From: Teredinibacter turnerae
Lineage (GTDB): Bacteria > Pseudomonadota > Gammaproteobacteria > Pseudomonadales > Cellvibrionaceae
NCBI RefSeq assembly: GCF_037935975.1
Contig: NZ_CP149817.1
Span: forward strand, 3,658,001 to 3,722,000
DNA: 64,000 nt
Direction: 5' to 3'
Shown here: positions 46,553 to 55,655 of the stretch, piece by piece
Position numbering within the stretch: the first letter of the stretch is position 1
How the letters are laid out: each line of letters begins with the position of its first letter
Program-made: the position numbers and the translations under genes
Notes under the pieces: generated by a model
What the model saw: the letters and a program-made list of their open reading frames with translations, nothing else
Database searches by the model: none
Told to the model about the DNA's origin: nothing

Positions 46553-47827
46553 TTACTCTAATCGGGCCGAGCCGGCCTCCAGCACTTTCTTGCCATCCGC
46601 CCAATCAGCCACGTGATAATGACGCAATGTGTCCAGCATACTGGCCTTGACCGAGTCGCCATTTTCCAGAATAAATTCTTTTTTGTGTTGTCTACGGGTA
46701 TGAACACCGGGGCCACGGTTATTCAATTCAAAGAACCTGGCACTCTCAGGTGCAAAAACCAAGGTTTTCTTGCCGTCCTTATTGGTACCTCGCATTGCAG
46801 ACCACCCAAGCGTGGAAATATGCGCGCCGAAAACGCTGTTTGCGAACAATGCAAAACCCACTGCATCTGGGTCCGCATAGCGGCCGTCAGAAAAATTCCT
46901 GGTGGGATGCCAAGGTCGGCCCAGCGCTACTGAGCCATCGGGAACGCCTTCTTCCGCGCCCAGAATGCAATGATTAAACACAAATCCATAGCTGTCGCGG
47001 AGCTGAGTCGAGGGCGCCGAAATGTAGCCACTTAACGCTCCAGGTGATATCGCTTTACCGCGTTTGCGGGAAATCAATTCACTGTTCTCGAACCACACCT
47101 GACCACTACCGAAAATAAAATCCACGCTCCCCGTGACCACACTATCAATAACGATCGCGCGCTTACCCCGGGCAAACAGGGTATCTTGATGGCTCGCGAG
47201 CTTTACGCCTTGCAACAAAATTCGATCACTCTTTGAGTCTAAAAGAAGCGCCACTGCCTGAGCGTTAGCTTCCCGCTGGGGATGTTTTTTTTCGAGACCG
47301 TCATTGTGCAGAAAATCAAAATCGTTCTCGATAGTGAGATCTCGCACAACTACGTCGGACGCGTTGATTGTTACTGTTGCCGAGCCAGGTGTCCCCCACC
47401 CGTCGCGGTCGTAGCCAGCGGCGGCGCCTGCAGGTAAAGCATGCACAATGTACGATTGATCCCGACCTCTGCCTACAAGCGTTAGTCCCGGAAGATCCAA
47501 CACAATTTTTTCGCGGTATAGACCTTTACCTAGGGAAATAAGTGAGCTGCTGCAATTACTCTTTCTGAGATAGCTAAGCGCATCGCGAACCGTTGCAAAG
47601 CACTTCCCAATACACGATTCCGTGTCAGCGCTTCCAGTATCCGCCGGCGATAGCACACTTACGCTGCAGCCACTCTCCTCTGTTTTAGCGAGTTCTTCAC
47701 CTGCGGCCTTCGACACAACAAGAACTTGCAAACACAAAAATACGATATGTATTCGTTTCCGTAAAAAATTCAACACCCAATTCAACGCATTGTTCGGTAA
47801 CCAATGCCCACGTCTGTTCATAGCCAC
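46553..47827 (-). CDS. CE8 pectin methylesterase
   Basis: A 424-residue right-handed beta-helix esterase that removes methyl groups from homogalacturonan and so prepares it for pectate lyase and GH28. Conserved parts: ANAQAVALLLDS, ASHQDTLFARG (catalytic Asp), TGSVDFIFGSGQVWFENSELIS (second catalytic Asp) and LGRPWHP with the substrate Arg. The GTG at 47827 is 5 nt from an AGGA; the ATG at 47821 is the alternative. A hydrophobic N-terminal segment (about 24-42) fits a signal peptide or anchor. It lies between the pectate lyase and GH43 genes, all on the minus strand but in separate units. Confidence 0.92.
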   Translation of the reverse strand: MAMNRRGHWLPNNALNWVLNFLRKRIHIVFLCLQVLVVSKAAGEELAKTEESGCSVSVLSPADTGSADTESCIGKCFATVRDALSYLRKSNCSSSLISLGKGLYREKIVLDLPGLTLVGRGRDQSYIVHALPAGAAAGYDRDGWGTPGSATVTINASDVVVRDLTIENDFDFLHNDGLEKKHPQREANAQAVALLLDSKSDRILLQGVKLASHQDTLFARGKRAIVIDSVVTGSVDFIFGSGQVWFENSELISRKRGKAISPGALSGYISAPSTQLRDSYGFVFNHCILGAEEGVPDGSVALGRPWHPTRNFSDGRYADPDAVGFALFANSVFGAHISTLGWSAMRGTNKDGKKTLVFAPESARFFELNNRGPGVHTRRQHKKEFILENGDSVKASMLDTLRHYHVADWADGKKVLEAGSARLE

Positions 47828-47865
47828 CTGTTTCCTGTTGTTATTTTTTAATATTCATTACATGT

Positions 47866-47890
47866 AAAAAAGGGCTCCCGAAGGAGCCCC
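47866..47890 (-). terminator. Rho-independent terminator, minus strand
   Basis: GGGCTCC / GGAGCCC stem with a CGAA loop, next to six A on the + strand that become the T-run in minus-strand transcripts. It would end transcripts coming from the pectate lyase gene and its downstream repeat region. Confidence 0.82.
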
Positions 47891-47920
47891 TGTTGCCGCA
47901 CAAAAACCTATGCAAATCTA

Positions 47921-48198
47921 CTATTAACCAGGCAATTAAATAGATGAAACTTGCTATTTAATCCCGTGCCCTTCGGGCAATCGCAGCGCTTCCCTGCACC
48001 GCCTATTAACTTCGCAATTTTCTTTGCAACGCTATTAACCCAGCGCTTAAATAGATGATCCTATCTATTTAAGCGCACGCCCTTGAAGTACTCGCGTAAA
48101 TGTGTGAATTTTCTAATACTTCAAGGGCTTACATTGCCCTTCGGGCAATGGCGGTGCATCCCTGCACCGTCTATTAACTTCGCAATTTTCTTTGCAAA
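47921..48198. repeat. Palindromic repeat array with a 63-bp duplicated module
   Basis: Two 63-bp copies, 47967-48029 and 48135-48197, are identical at 58 of 63 positions. Each contains a TGCCCTTCGGGCA hairpin, a CCCTGCACCG segment and CTATTAACTTCGC. Between and beside them are palindromes at 47935-47962 (28 bp) and 48043-48076, the latter a perfect 14-bp stem with a 6-nt loop. Related pieces occur at 888-1070, 6579 and 8976. The array sits between the pectate lyase stop and its terminator, so it would be transcribed as a folded 3' untranslated region. Confidence 0.75.
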
Positions 48199-48219
48199 GT
48201 TAATAGTAGCTATAGGGCA

Positions 48220-51200
48220 CTACTGACAACTGCCGGGCGCACTGGCAAGGACATCAGAAATGCTCGATGCACCAGTAACAACCCAGGGTGCAACGCCGCC
48301 CTTGCCCGCGGTAGCAAAAAGGTAATCCGCCAGATCTTGCCCTGCTGGCAACAAGTGCCCTGTGATCTCAGAGCGTGAACGATTGCTGTACTGCGCCATC
48401 ATATCCGGCGTCGAGCCTTCACTTTTAGTGAGATCTCCGGCATCACCTTGCAGCTGGCAATTGGCGTTGGCCATCCACACATAGCTACCCCACACATCCA
48501 GGCCACCTTCACGGAAATCACGCAGCAGGGTTTCGACATAATAGTCAAGATCGTCGCTGTTGCTGTTGTTTGCCGCCTCAACTGCGTTATTCAGAACCAT
48601 ATTGTTTTCAAACGCGATTCGTCCCCCAACACGCACGCTGAGTATATCTTTGCGGTAGTTGTAGAATACGTTGTTAAACATGTGGCTCTGTCCACGTCGC
48701 ATAAGTGGCACTCGACGCAAGGTCTCGTAGCGACTATCGCTGTAGTGCTCGTCCGTTGTTACAAACAAGTTATTGTGAATAGTCGTCGTGATTTGTGAAT
48801 TGATGGTACGGCTGTCGCTGGAACCGTGCAGCGCTGCGCGCTTAACATTGACCAGCTTATTGAACGATACCGTAATATCATATGCGCCGACTTTCACATC
48901 AAACGCTGAGTCACCTGTGGTATCAAACGTATTCTGGTGAATCCAGATATCATGCGATTCACCCGTCGAGCGAATCATATCCGGATCCAGGTCGTGATCT
49001 TCCACATGCCCCACACCAATAAACTTATTGTTGGTGATAATGACATTTTCCGACTCATGAGTAGATGCGCCGCTGCTGTCTGAACCAATTTTAAAACCAT
49101 TGAAGACAAAGGTGGCGTTCGTACCGCGCCCATCTATCGTCGTGTTGCTGTCGATCAGATAGTTGCGGACAGGCAGGCTGCTGTCGTTGAGCTTGTCGTT
49201 AAAGAAAGTCTCCAAGCAAGCTCCACTGCCCACACCGTTGGCGGAACACCAGGCATAAGGGTCACGACATTGCGACTCGTTTAAACCAAGTGCTGACTGC
49301 AAGCTGCTATTCGAACAGTAAGGGCGATACATCATCAATTGCACTTCATCGCGGAAATCCTGTTTATCAAATACGATCCACTTATAGTCAGGAGAGGAAA
49401 TCGCAGCGAGGATCTGATCTTCTGGGCGGTTGTTAGTAATAATCACCAGTTCACTGCCGCCGTTCGGGTTGTACCCACCTGTCGCGTGCTCGCCGAAACC
49501 AACAGGTTGGCCAAGGCTACTGCTCAAACACTGGATAATTTCCTGATCAGTTTGCAGAGAAGTATCCCGCCAGTTGGTGTTCGGATCGTTTAGTAATGCA
49601 TCACAGGCTCCACCAATACCTCCGGAAGAGCTGCTCGATGAACTACTGCTGGAAGAACTGCTCGATGAACTGGAGCTACTGGATGAACTGGAGCCACCAC
49701 AGGTTGCTGCCGCCACACCCGGGCCGGTAATTTCTACGTAATCTATATTCGCGAGCCCGGATGATTGATTTGCCTGCAAGCGAATGTCTTTGTACCCCGC
49801 ACCCAGATTTAACTGCACCGAGGTTGTAGCCCATGAGGTCCAACTACCGGTACTCACAAAATCTTCGGTAGAGACGGCAACGCCATTCACACTCAATAAC
49901 GCCGACCTGTTCACATCGGAACCGTTAGCATAGCGCCAGCGCAGGGTATAAGACCCAGTATCGCCGGTAATTGTCCAATCGATCCCAGTGCCATTCGCGT
50001 TGTCGGTATTCGCAAATCCGCTACCGGTAAATCCGCCGTTGTTGCTATCGACGGTTCCGTCAACGCCACAAAAGCCAAGAACGTTTTCTTGCACAGTCGC
50101 GCTAACGACGGAGCCGCCGGATGACGAACTGCTTGAGGATGAGCTACTTGATGAGGAGCTACTTGACGACGAACTGCTGGAGCCGCCCTGATCGCACGAC
50201 GAAATGAATGTCCAGGACGCATCACTGCCCGGCACCGTATTGGTGTACCACTTTGCCTCGTAGAGCGCGCCACTGTAGACCATCTGATCACCAGCATTCG
50301 CGTGATTGTAATCGCCGCCGGACCAGTCTTTCGCCGTCCAGTCTGGATACTCATTAATGCCAGCACAACTGCCACCACCACCGCTTGTACTGGAGGAAGA
50401 CGATGAAGCGCTAGTTGAACTTGAGCTGGAAGAGCTTGAAGAACTGGAGCTACTGCTCGAGGAAGACGACGAGCTGCCGGCACTCGCGTAAGTTTCGAAT
50501 TCTGCTACCGCAGGCGTACCGTTGCTGGAGAGGATTTCGAAATTTATTTTACCAAGGGTAACGGGATTAAAATCAATGGTTCCAGCACCCGTTCCGGAAC
50601 TGATTTGCGCACCAGTATCATTATTAACCAGTTGCCAATTCTGTATATTACCTTCGCTTCCTGCGGCTTCAACAATAACGACACGGGCCACGGTTGCATC
50701 GTCACTCCACTTTATGGAGATACGCCCCGTTGAACTGCTGGGCGACCAATAGGTGGCCAGGTCGCCATCCCGTACATCGCCGTAGGAAGTACCAGACGCC
50801 TTACTGGAACCATCCGACCCTGCACCAATACTTAAATTCGTTCCGCCAGATCCACCTGAGGAGGAGCCAGTTGATGACGAGCTGCTACTGGTCGAGCTGC
50901 TACTGCTGGAGCTACTGCTCGAAGAGCTGCTACTGGATGATGAAGATGTGCTCTGGCAGGAACCATCAGACGTTAACATCCCCTTGTTCGCACCTGCAGT
51001 CGTTTGCACAATTTGCGGCACACAACCAGCGTCGTCCAGCGAGTAGCTGTAGGGAATATTCACGGTCGTAGTGGATTGAACATTCGGCCCTGCAGGATGT
51101 TCATCACTTTCTTCTTCCCAAACAACACTGCTGGCAAAAAAGTTACCTGCAACCTGCCAATAACCCTGGACGTCGTCATAGAACGTCCCCAGCGGATTAC

Positions 51201-52029
51201 GCGCATTTTCAAAATAGTTATTTTCTACGCGTATCTTCGCACCACGGCGCGAGTTAATGCCGGTGCCTGAAATATTGCTGAAGAAGTTGTTGTACGTATG
51301 AATCGCGTCACCGTGGCGCAGCAGCGGGATACGAGAATGAATATTTTCATAAAAATTATGATGAAACGTAATATAGTTATTTTCATCATCACTGCTGCTC
51401 GAACCAATAAGTCCACCGCGCCCAGAACCTTTAAGATGACTGTACGAAAGAGTCACATATTTAGTGTTGGCTTTCATATCGAAAAGGCCGTCATAACCTT
51501 CACTTTCGCCACCAAATGCTTCCAGAGTCACGTGGTCTACCCACACATTAGATACGTTAGACTCCATACCAATGGCATCACCACCATTTGAGGTTGTGCC
51601 ATTAGATTTTTTAACATCGCGCACGTACAGGTTCTGCAAAATAATATTACTCGATGAGCGCACATGGATACCCACCTCATCGAATGTTGCACCACCACCT
51701 ACGCCCACAATAGTCACGTTACTGACTTCTTTAATTTCAATCACACCGCTGGCTGTATTACAACTACTACCGCTGACTTTACTGGTATTACCTGGAGTAA
51801 TTGTGCCTTCAACTTGAATTATGATGGGTGTGCTACTGGACGCCCGACTGCACAACGCCGCGTGAATTTCTGTTCCTGTGCTTGCTTGCACGACCTGGCC
51901 ACCGGCGCCGCCCGTCGTACCGCCATTTAAGGCCGCAAAACCCACAGGGGCTGCAGACACTGCCGTTGCTGCGCTACCGGCAAGCATTGCTACTGCCATT
52001 GCCACACATCGGTTTAAAAGGATGTTCAT
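48220..52029 (-). CDS. Modular secreted pectate lyase with two PL1 domains, three binding modules and polyserine linkers
   Basis: A 1269-residue exported protein with signal peptide to about residue 27 (VSAAP). Order of parts: PL1 domain 28-357 (WVDHVTLE, YDGLFDMK, ITFHHNFYENIHSRIPLLRHG with the catalytic Arg); Ser linker 361-392; F5/8-type (CBM32-like) module about 398-516; Ser linker 518-551; CBM5/12-like module 555-615 (Trp-rich, YPDWTAKDWSGGDYNHANAGDQ); Ser linker 617-641; CBM6/35-like module about 645-777; Ser linker 779-806; second PL1 domain about 810-1269 (WIHQNTFDTTGDSAFDVK, RRVPLMRRGQSHMFNNVFYN). Both lyase domains keep their arginine region, so both may cleave polygalacturonate by beta-elimination. 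A UxuR-type site lies 192 bp upstream. Such polyserine linkers are typical of Saccharophagus-like degraders. Confidence 0.93.
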   Translation of the reverse strand: MNILLNRCVAMAVAMLAGSAATAVSAAPVGFAALNGGTTGGAGGQVVQASTGTEIHAALCSRASSSTPIIIQVEGTITPGNTSKVSGSSCNTASGVIEIKEVSNVTIVGVGGGATFDEVGIHVRSSSNIILQNLYVRDVKKSNGTTSNGGDAIGMESNVSNVWVDHVTLEAFGGESEGYDGLFDMKANTKYVTLSYSHLKGSGRGGLIGSSSSDDENNYITFHHNFYENIHSRIPLLRHGDAIHTYNNFFSNISGTGINSRRGAKIRVENNYFENARNPLGTFYDDVQGYWQVAGNFFASSVVWEEESDEHPAGPNVQSTTTVNIPYSYSLDDAGCVPQIVQTTAGANKGMLTSDGSCQSTSSSSSSSSSSSSSSSSSSTSSSSSSTGSSSGGSGGTNLSIGAGSDGSSKASGTSYGDVRDGDLATYWSPSSSTGRISIKWSDDATVARVVIVEAAGSEGNIQNWQLVNNDTGAQISSGTGAGTIDFNPVTLGKINFEILSSNGTPAVAEFETYASAGSSSSSSSSSSSSSSSSSSSSTSASSSSSSTSGGGGSCAGINEYPDWTAKDWSGGDYNHANAGDQMVYSGALYEAKWYTNTVPGSDASWTFISSCDQGGSSSSSSSSSSSSSSSSSSSSSGGSVVSATVQENVLGFCGVDGTVDSNNGGFTGSGFANTDNANGTGIDWTITGDTGSYTLRWRYANGSDVNRSALLSVNGVAVSTEDFVSTGSWTSWATTSVQLNLGAGYKDIRLQANQSSGLANIDYVEITGPGVAAATCGGSSSSSSSSSSSSSSSSSSSSSSSGGIGGACDALLNDPNTNWRDTSLQTDQEIIQCLSSSLGQPVGFGEHATGGYNPNGGSELVIITNNRPEDQILAAISSPDYKWIVFDKQDFRDEVQLMMYRPYCSNSSLQSALGLNESQCRDPYAWCSANGVGSGACLETFFNDKLNDSSLPVRNYLIDSNTTIDGRGTNATFVFNGFKIGSDSSGASTHESENVIITNNKFIGVGHVEDHDLDPDMIRSTGESHDIWIHQNTFDTTGDSAFDVKVGAYDITVSFNKLVNVKRAALHGSSDSRTINSQITTTIHNNLFVTTDEHYSDSRYETLRRVPLMRRGQSHMFNNVFYNYRKDILSVRVGGRIAFENNMVLNNAVEAANNSNSDDLDYYVETLLRDFREGGLDVWGSYVWMANANCQLQGDAGDLTKSEGSTPDMMAQYSNRSRSEITGHLLPAGQDLADYLFATAGKGGVAPWVVTGASSISDVLASAPGSCQ
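49612..49695 (-). repeat. Polyserine linker repeat 4
   Basis: Codes for an almost pure Ser run (residues 779-806 of the pectate lyase) with mixed TCC/AGC/TCG/AGT codons. It is low-complexity DNA rather than an exact repeat. Confidence 0.8.
50107..50181 (-). repeat. Polyserine linker repeat 3
   Basis: Ser run at residues 617-641 between the CBM5/12-like and CBM6/35-like modules. Confidence 0.8.
50377..50478 (-). repeat. Polyserine linker repeat 2
   Basis: Ser-rich run with a few Thr and Ala (residues 518-551) between the F5/8-type and CBM5/12-like modules. Confidence 0.8.
50854..50949 (-). repeat. Polyserine linker repeat 1
   Basis: Ser/Thr run at residues 361-392 separating the first PL1 domain from the binding modules. 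Confidence 0.8.
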
Positions 52030-52678
52030 ACCATTAACCCTTGCTGAAATTTTTGAGATGTCGCCAGCCCTATTCGATTATTGTTACCCACGCAGTGGAC
52101 TGACGAACGCTATAGAAATTGGCAGGTGCCGCGGAGGGCGAACTCCATTCGCCGACCAGCCCCACCTGTTGGAGGGCAACTACACGGCAACTGACAGGAG
52201 GGGGTTACAAAAGCCTCACGATGGTCTTACCAATATTGGCCAAAGCCGCAGCATATGGCCTGACCAGTCTACAAGCCAAAGTAGATTTGTAAAGTTCGCT
52301 TTATGATCGAATCTGCATATTCGACGAGATTTTTAGATAATTAACGCTAACTTGTAACGAGTGTCATATTTTTGGAGGTGTTTCGTGCCGAATTGCTAAC
52401 AGCGAACACAACCTACTTAACTCGTTAACGTTAAATAATCCAATCCGACTTAAAATCCGCGCGAAATTAAGATGAAGAGAGCGAACACTCAACAGAAGCT
52501 ATTCGCCAAAGGAAATAACGCTACGCGAAAGGCCCGCTCCAGTGGCGTATATAATGCCATATAGCGCCGGTTAGAATTGCGCGCCCGATCATGTACAGCA
52601 GGATCTCTGTGGCAGAAGTTAACGGTATTAACGCGTGGTCAGTCACAAACCGGGAAAAAACTTAAATTTTGTGTATCC
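52030..52678. promoter_or_regulatory. Control region of the pectate lyase gene
   Basis: About 650 bp between the pectate lyase start and the end of the TRAP operon. It holds a UxuR-type operator (52221-52234) and an unassigned GTTAAC-containing palindrome near 52419-52437. No terminator with a T-run is visible for the TRAP operon. Confidence 0.5.
52221..52234. promoter_or_regulatory. UxuR/ExuR-type operator before the pectate lyase
   Basis: ATGGTCTTACCAAT, the same TGGTCTTACCA core as the site before the GH28 gene. It overlaps a second small palindrome, CCAATATTGG. It lies 192 bp upstream of the pectate lyase start codon. Confidence 0.65.
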
Positions 52679-53983
52679 CTACTTCTCGTATAACCCAGCG
52701 TTAATAGGTAGCCACTCGCTTAGCGCAGGAACAAATGTAACCAGCAGCAGCGCAATAAACATGGCGGCATATAAAGGAATTAGCGGCTTCACCAGCTTTG
52801 CGATACTCGTTTTCGCAATACTGCAGCCGACAAATAACACACTGCCTACCGGAGGAGTGCAAAGGCCAATGCAAAGATTTAACACCATCATGATGCCAAA
52901 ATGCAGTGGCGATAAGCCAAGCTGTACGGCAACGGGCAAAAAAATCGGTGTGAATATGAGTACCGCCGGTGTCATATCCATAAAGATACCCACCGCAAGT
53001 AAAATCAGATTTATCATCAGCAGTATCACGAACGGGTTGTCGCTCAACGCCAGGAGCGTGGCACTAATAGCCTGCGGAATATTCTCATAGCTGAGCATCC
53101 ACGACATCGCCGTAGACGTACCGATAAGAAGCATAACTATCGCCGTAGTTTCGACCGCTTTGGTAAATATTTCAGGCAAATCCGCCAGCGTTACCTGACG
53201 ATAAACAACCGTCGCGAGAAAGAGCGCGTACAGAACGGCCACTACACTCGCTTCGGTAGCCGTAAAGAACCCGCCGATAATCCCGCCGATTACCAGCACA
53301 ATCAGCAGTAGGCTCGGTAAGGCATCCAGTGTTTTTCGCACCACCTCGCCGAACGTAGGCACCTGGCCAACCGGGTAGCCCTGTATTTTTGCATAAACGG
53401 CACAAACCCCCATAAGACCAAGCGCAACCAGCAAACCCGGAAGATAGCCAGCAACAAATAACGCCGCAATGGAAACACCACCGCTCGCCAACGAATAAAC
53501 GATGAGAATATTGCTGGGAGGAATCAACAACCCGGTTGTCGATGCAGTGACAGTTATCGCCGCGGTAAAATTCCGGTCGTACCCCTCTTTTTCCATGGTG
53601 GGAATCATAAAACCGCCGATAGCGGAAGTCGCCGCTACCGACGATCCGGAGATTGCGCCAAAAAGCGTACAACTAATAATATTCACAAATGCCAGCCCGC
53701 CCGGAAGCATCCCCACCAGAACCTTGGCAAACTCAATTAAACGCAGCGCAATACCACCCCGCCCCATTAACAACCCAGACAGCACGAAAAACGGAATCGC
53801 CAGCAGAGCGAAGCTATCTATACCTCCGCCCATACGCTGAGCAACCGTAGTTACCGCTGGCAAAAAATCGATAGTTACCAACATGGCCAGCAACGTGGCA
53901 ACCCCAATGGCAATGGATATAGGTACGTTTATTAAAAGCAGAACCACAAATACACTTAACAAAATAATTACAGAGACATCCAT
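52679..53983 (-). CDS. dctM: TRAP transporter large permease (DctM)
   Basis: A 434-residue very hydrophobic inner-membrane protein with the DctM layout of about 12 helices. The family segments ESFALLAIPFFVLSGLLMGRGGIALRLIEFAKVLVG (here DSFALLAIPFF...), GAISGSSVAATSAIGGFMIPTM and MNLCIGLCTPPVGSVLFVG are all present. It forms the substrate pathway of a sodium-driven TRAP system with DctQ and DctP. Its ATG overlaps the DctQ stop (TAATG), a sign of coupled translation. The operon is preceded by two UxuR-type operators, which suggests uronate or unsaturated oligouronate as substrate. Confidence 0.94.
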   Translation of the reverse strand: MDVSVIILLSVFVVLLLINVPISIAIGVATLLAMLVTIDFLPAVTTVAQRMGGGIDSFALLAIPFFVLSGLLMGRGGIALRLIEFAKVLVGMLPGGLAFVNIISCTLFGAISGSSVAATSAIGGFMIPTMEKEGYDRNFTAAITVTASTTGLLIPPSNILIVYSLASGGVSIAALFVAGYLPGLLVALGLMGVCAVYAKIQGYPVGQVPTFGEVVRKTLDALPSLLLIVLVIGGIIGGFFTATEASVVAVLYALFLATVVYRQVTLADLPEIFTKAVETTAIVMLLIGTSTAMSWMLSYENIPQAISATLLALSDNPFVILLMINLILLAVGIFMDMTPAVLIFTPIFLPVAVQLGLSPLHFGIMMVLNLCIGLCTPPVGSVLFVGCSIAKTSIAKLVKPLIPLYAAMFIALLLVTFVPALSEWLPINAGLYEK

Positions 53984-54489
53984 TAGTCGCGCTCCGCTGT
54001 TTGAACGGCCTGGTTGGTAAAGTGCAGCGCTCGAATCTTATCGACAGCGAACACACATATGAGCACACCACTTAGCGGAAGCACCAAATAGACATACCCC
54101 AAATTGATCTGCAATGCAGCTGAAACCTGAGCCAGAGCAAAAGTCAGTTGCACAAGTTGAATACCACCTAACACCATCACGATCAATGCGTAGATGGCGC
54201 ACACACTGTGCGCTAACAGCGCTACAGCCAACGCGCGCTCGGGAGCTAACGCTCTGGTAACAATATCCAACCCTAAGTGTGCCCCGGTTCGGTAGGCATA
54301 AGCGGCACCAAGCAAGCCAATCCACACCAGTAAATAGCGTGCAAGCTCTTCGGTGTATGAGCTGGGTTGAGCCAATAAAAAGCGCGTGATCACTTGCCAG
54401 CTAACATCTGTCACCATGACAAAAAGCAGTAATGCCAGAAAGCGACCCAGTAGTTTTTCGAGGGTATTCATGTTGGAGCCTATTAGCAC
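53983..54489 (-). CDS. dctQ: TRAP transporter small permease (DctQ)
   Basis: A 168-residue inner-membrane protein with four hydrophobic helices and the DctQ-type segment PSSYTEELARYLLVWIGLLGAAYAYRTGAHLGLD. It pairs with DctM and stabilises the complex. It starts 36 bp after the DctP gene and overlaps DctM by one base, so the three genes form one operon in the order dctP-dctQ-dctM. Its substrate follows from DctP and from the shared uronate-type operators. Confidence 0.93.
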   Translation of the reverse strand: MLIGSNMNTLEKLLGRFLALLLFVMVTDVSWQVITRFLLAQPSSYTEELARYLLVWIGLLGAAYAYRTGAHLGLDIVTRALAPERALAVALLAHSVCAIYALIVMVLGGIQLVQLTFALAQVSAALQINLGYVYLVLPLSGVLICVFAVDKIRALHFTNQAVQTAERD

Positions 54490-54524
54490 TAATTCGACGA
54501 CCGCGGGGTTGCGGCTAACCTAAA

Positions 54525-55529
54525 TTATTGTTGTCTGATTTCGGTAACCAAGCGACCGAGTTGAGTATCTTTCGTTGACTCAAACATGGGCTCAACCGCG
54601 CTGGCGAAGAGTGCTTTTTCCGGTTTAATAATCGTGACACCGGCCGCACTAATCTCCTGCAACGCGTTATCCGTTGCGCGCTGCCAAAGCTGGCGCTGAA
54701 AAGTCACTGCATCATCCATCGCTTGTTGCAACCACCGCTGTTCAGTAGCGGTCAGTTTATTCCACACATGCGTGCCAATGAGGATAATATCGGGAACCGA
54801 GGTGTGCTCGTTTAAAGAGTAGAACTTTGCTACTTCATAGTGTTTTGAAGAGTAGAAACTCGGAGGATTATTTTCCGCGCCGTCCACCACACCTTGTTGC
54901 AGCGCGGTGTACAATTCACCCCAGGAAATAGGCGTGCCCGCCCCGCCTAACGCACGTACCATCCGTACCGCGGTCTGGCTGTTCTGTACCCGTATTTTTA
55001 GCCCGGCCAAATCAGAAGGTTGCTGAACAGGTTTATCAACCGTATAGAAACTACGACTGCCCGCATCAAAATACCCCAACCCGCGCAGTTTTACCGGCTC
55101 GCCAGAAAGGAGCAGTTGGCGCCCAATCGGGCCGTTCAACACTTTCCAATAATGGTCTGCATCGCGAAAAACATAGGGCATACTGAACACTTTCATCTGC
55201 GGGATAAAGCCTTCAAGCGGACTGGACGAAACCTTGGTCATCGCCAACGAACCAATCTGCAACAACTCAATCATCTCCCGTTCAGAACCGAGCTGGCCAC
55301 CGGGATAGATCTGCAGCGACATTCGCCCCGCGGAAATCTCATCCACACGCTTTGCCATATACACCATGGCTTCGTGAACTGGATGTGCAACATCTAAGGC
55401 GTGCCCCATTCGTATCACGCGAATCTTCGATTCCTGAGAGCAGCCTGTGAGGGCTGTGCTCAGCATAAGCCCGAGCGCTAACATTAGGCTCGCCCGAAGC
55501 GCCAGCAAAGCAGGTTTTGTGCAGAACAT
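54525..55529 (-). CDS. dctP: TRAP transporter substrate-binding protein (DctP), lipoprotein
   Basis: The ATG at 55529 has AAGG 7 nt upstream; a longer frame to 55574 is less likely. The 334-residue product begins with a lipoprotein signal (LSTALTGC) and shows the DctP features YPGGQLGSEREMIELLQIGSL, the key carboxylate-binding Arg in LKIRVQNSQT and the NNPPSFYSSKHYEVAKFYSLNEH segment. TRAP binding proteins bind acids, mostly carboxylates, which fits uronates. The two UxuR-type sites at 55604 and 55656 tie it to the pectin regulon. Galacturonate or an unsaturated digalacturonate is the likeliest ligand, by inference. Confidence 0.92.
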   Translation of the reverse strand: MFCTKPALLALRASLMLALGLMLSTALTGCSQESKIRVIRMGHALDVAHPVHEAMVYMAKRVDEISAGRMSLQIYPGGQLGSEREMIELLQIGSLAMTKVSSSPLEGFIPQMKVFSMPYVFRDADHYWKVLNGPIGRQLLLSGEPVKLRGLGYFDAGSRSFYTVDKPVQQPSDLAGLKIRVQNSQTAVRMVRALGGAGTPISWGELYTALQQGVVDGAENNPPSFYSSKHYEVAKFYSLNEHTSVPDIILIGTHVWNKLTATEQRWLQQAMDDAVTFQRQLWQRATDNALQEISAAGVTIIKPEKALFASAVEPMFESTKDTQLGRLVTEIRQQ

Positions 55530-55603
55530 ACGCACCTTTTTATAATTATTAGTGGTTGCCAGAAGCGGCATCACGCCTGTGGTTACAAAGCGATGCCCGA
55601 CGT

Positions 55604-55618
55604 ATTGGTATTACCATT
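55604..55618. promoter_or_regulatory. UxuR/ExuR-type operator proximal to the TRAP operon
   Basis: ATTGGTATTACCATT, an inverted repeat with one mismatch, about 75 bp before the dctP start codon. Confidence 0.68.
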
Positions 55619-55655
55619 TTTACGATGATTACACATAACGGTTTCCATATCAATA

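Noticed and set aside
49612-50949. Regularly spaced repeats that could suggest a CRISPR array
   Set aside because: They are the polyserine codon runs inside the pectate lyase gene, differ in sequence, and lack direct-repeat and spacer structure.
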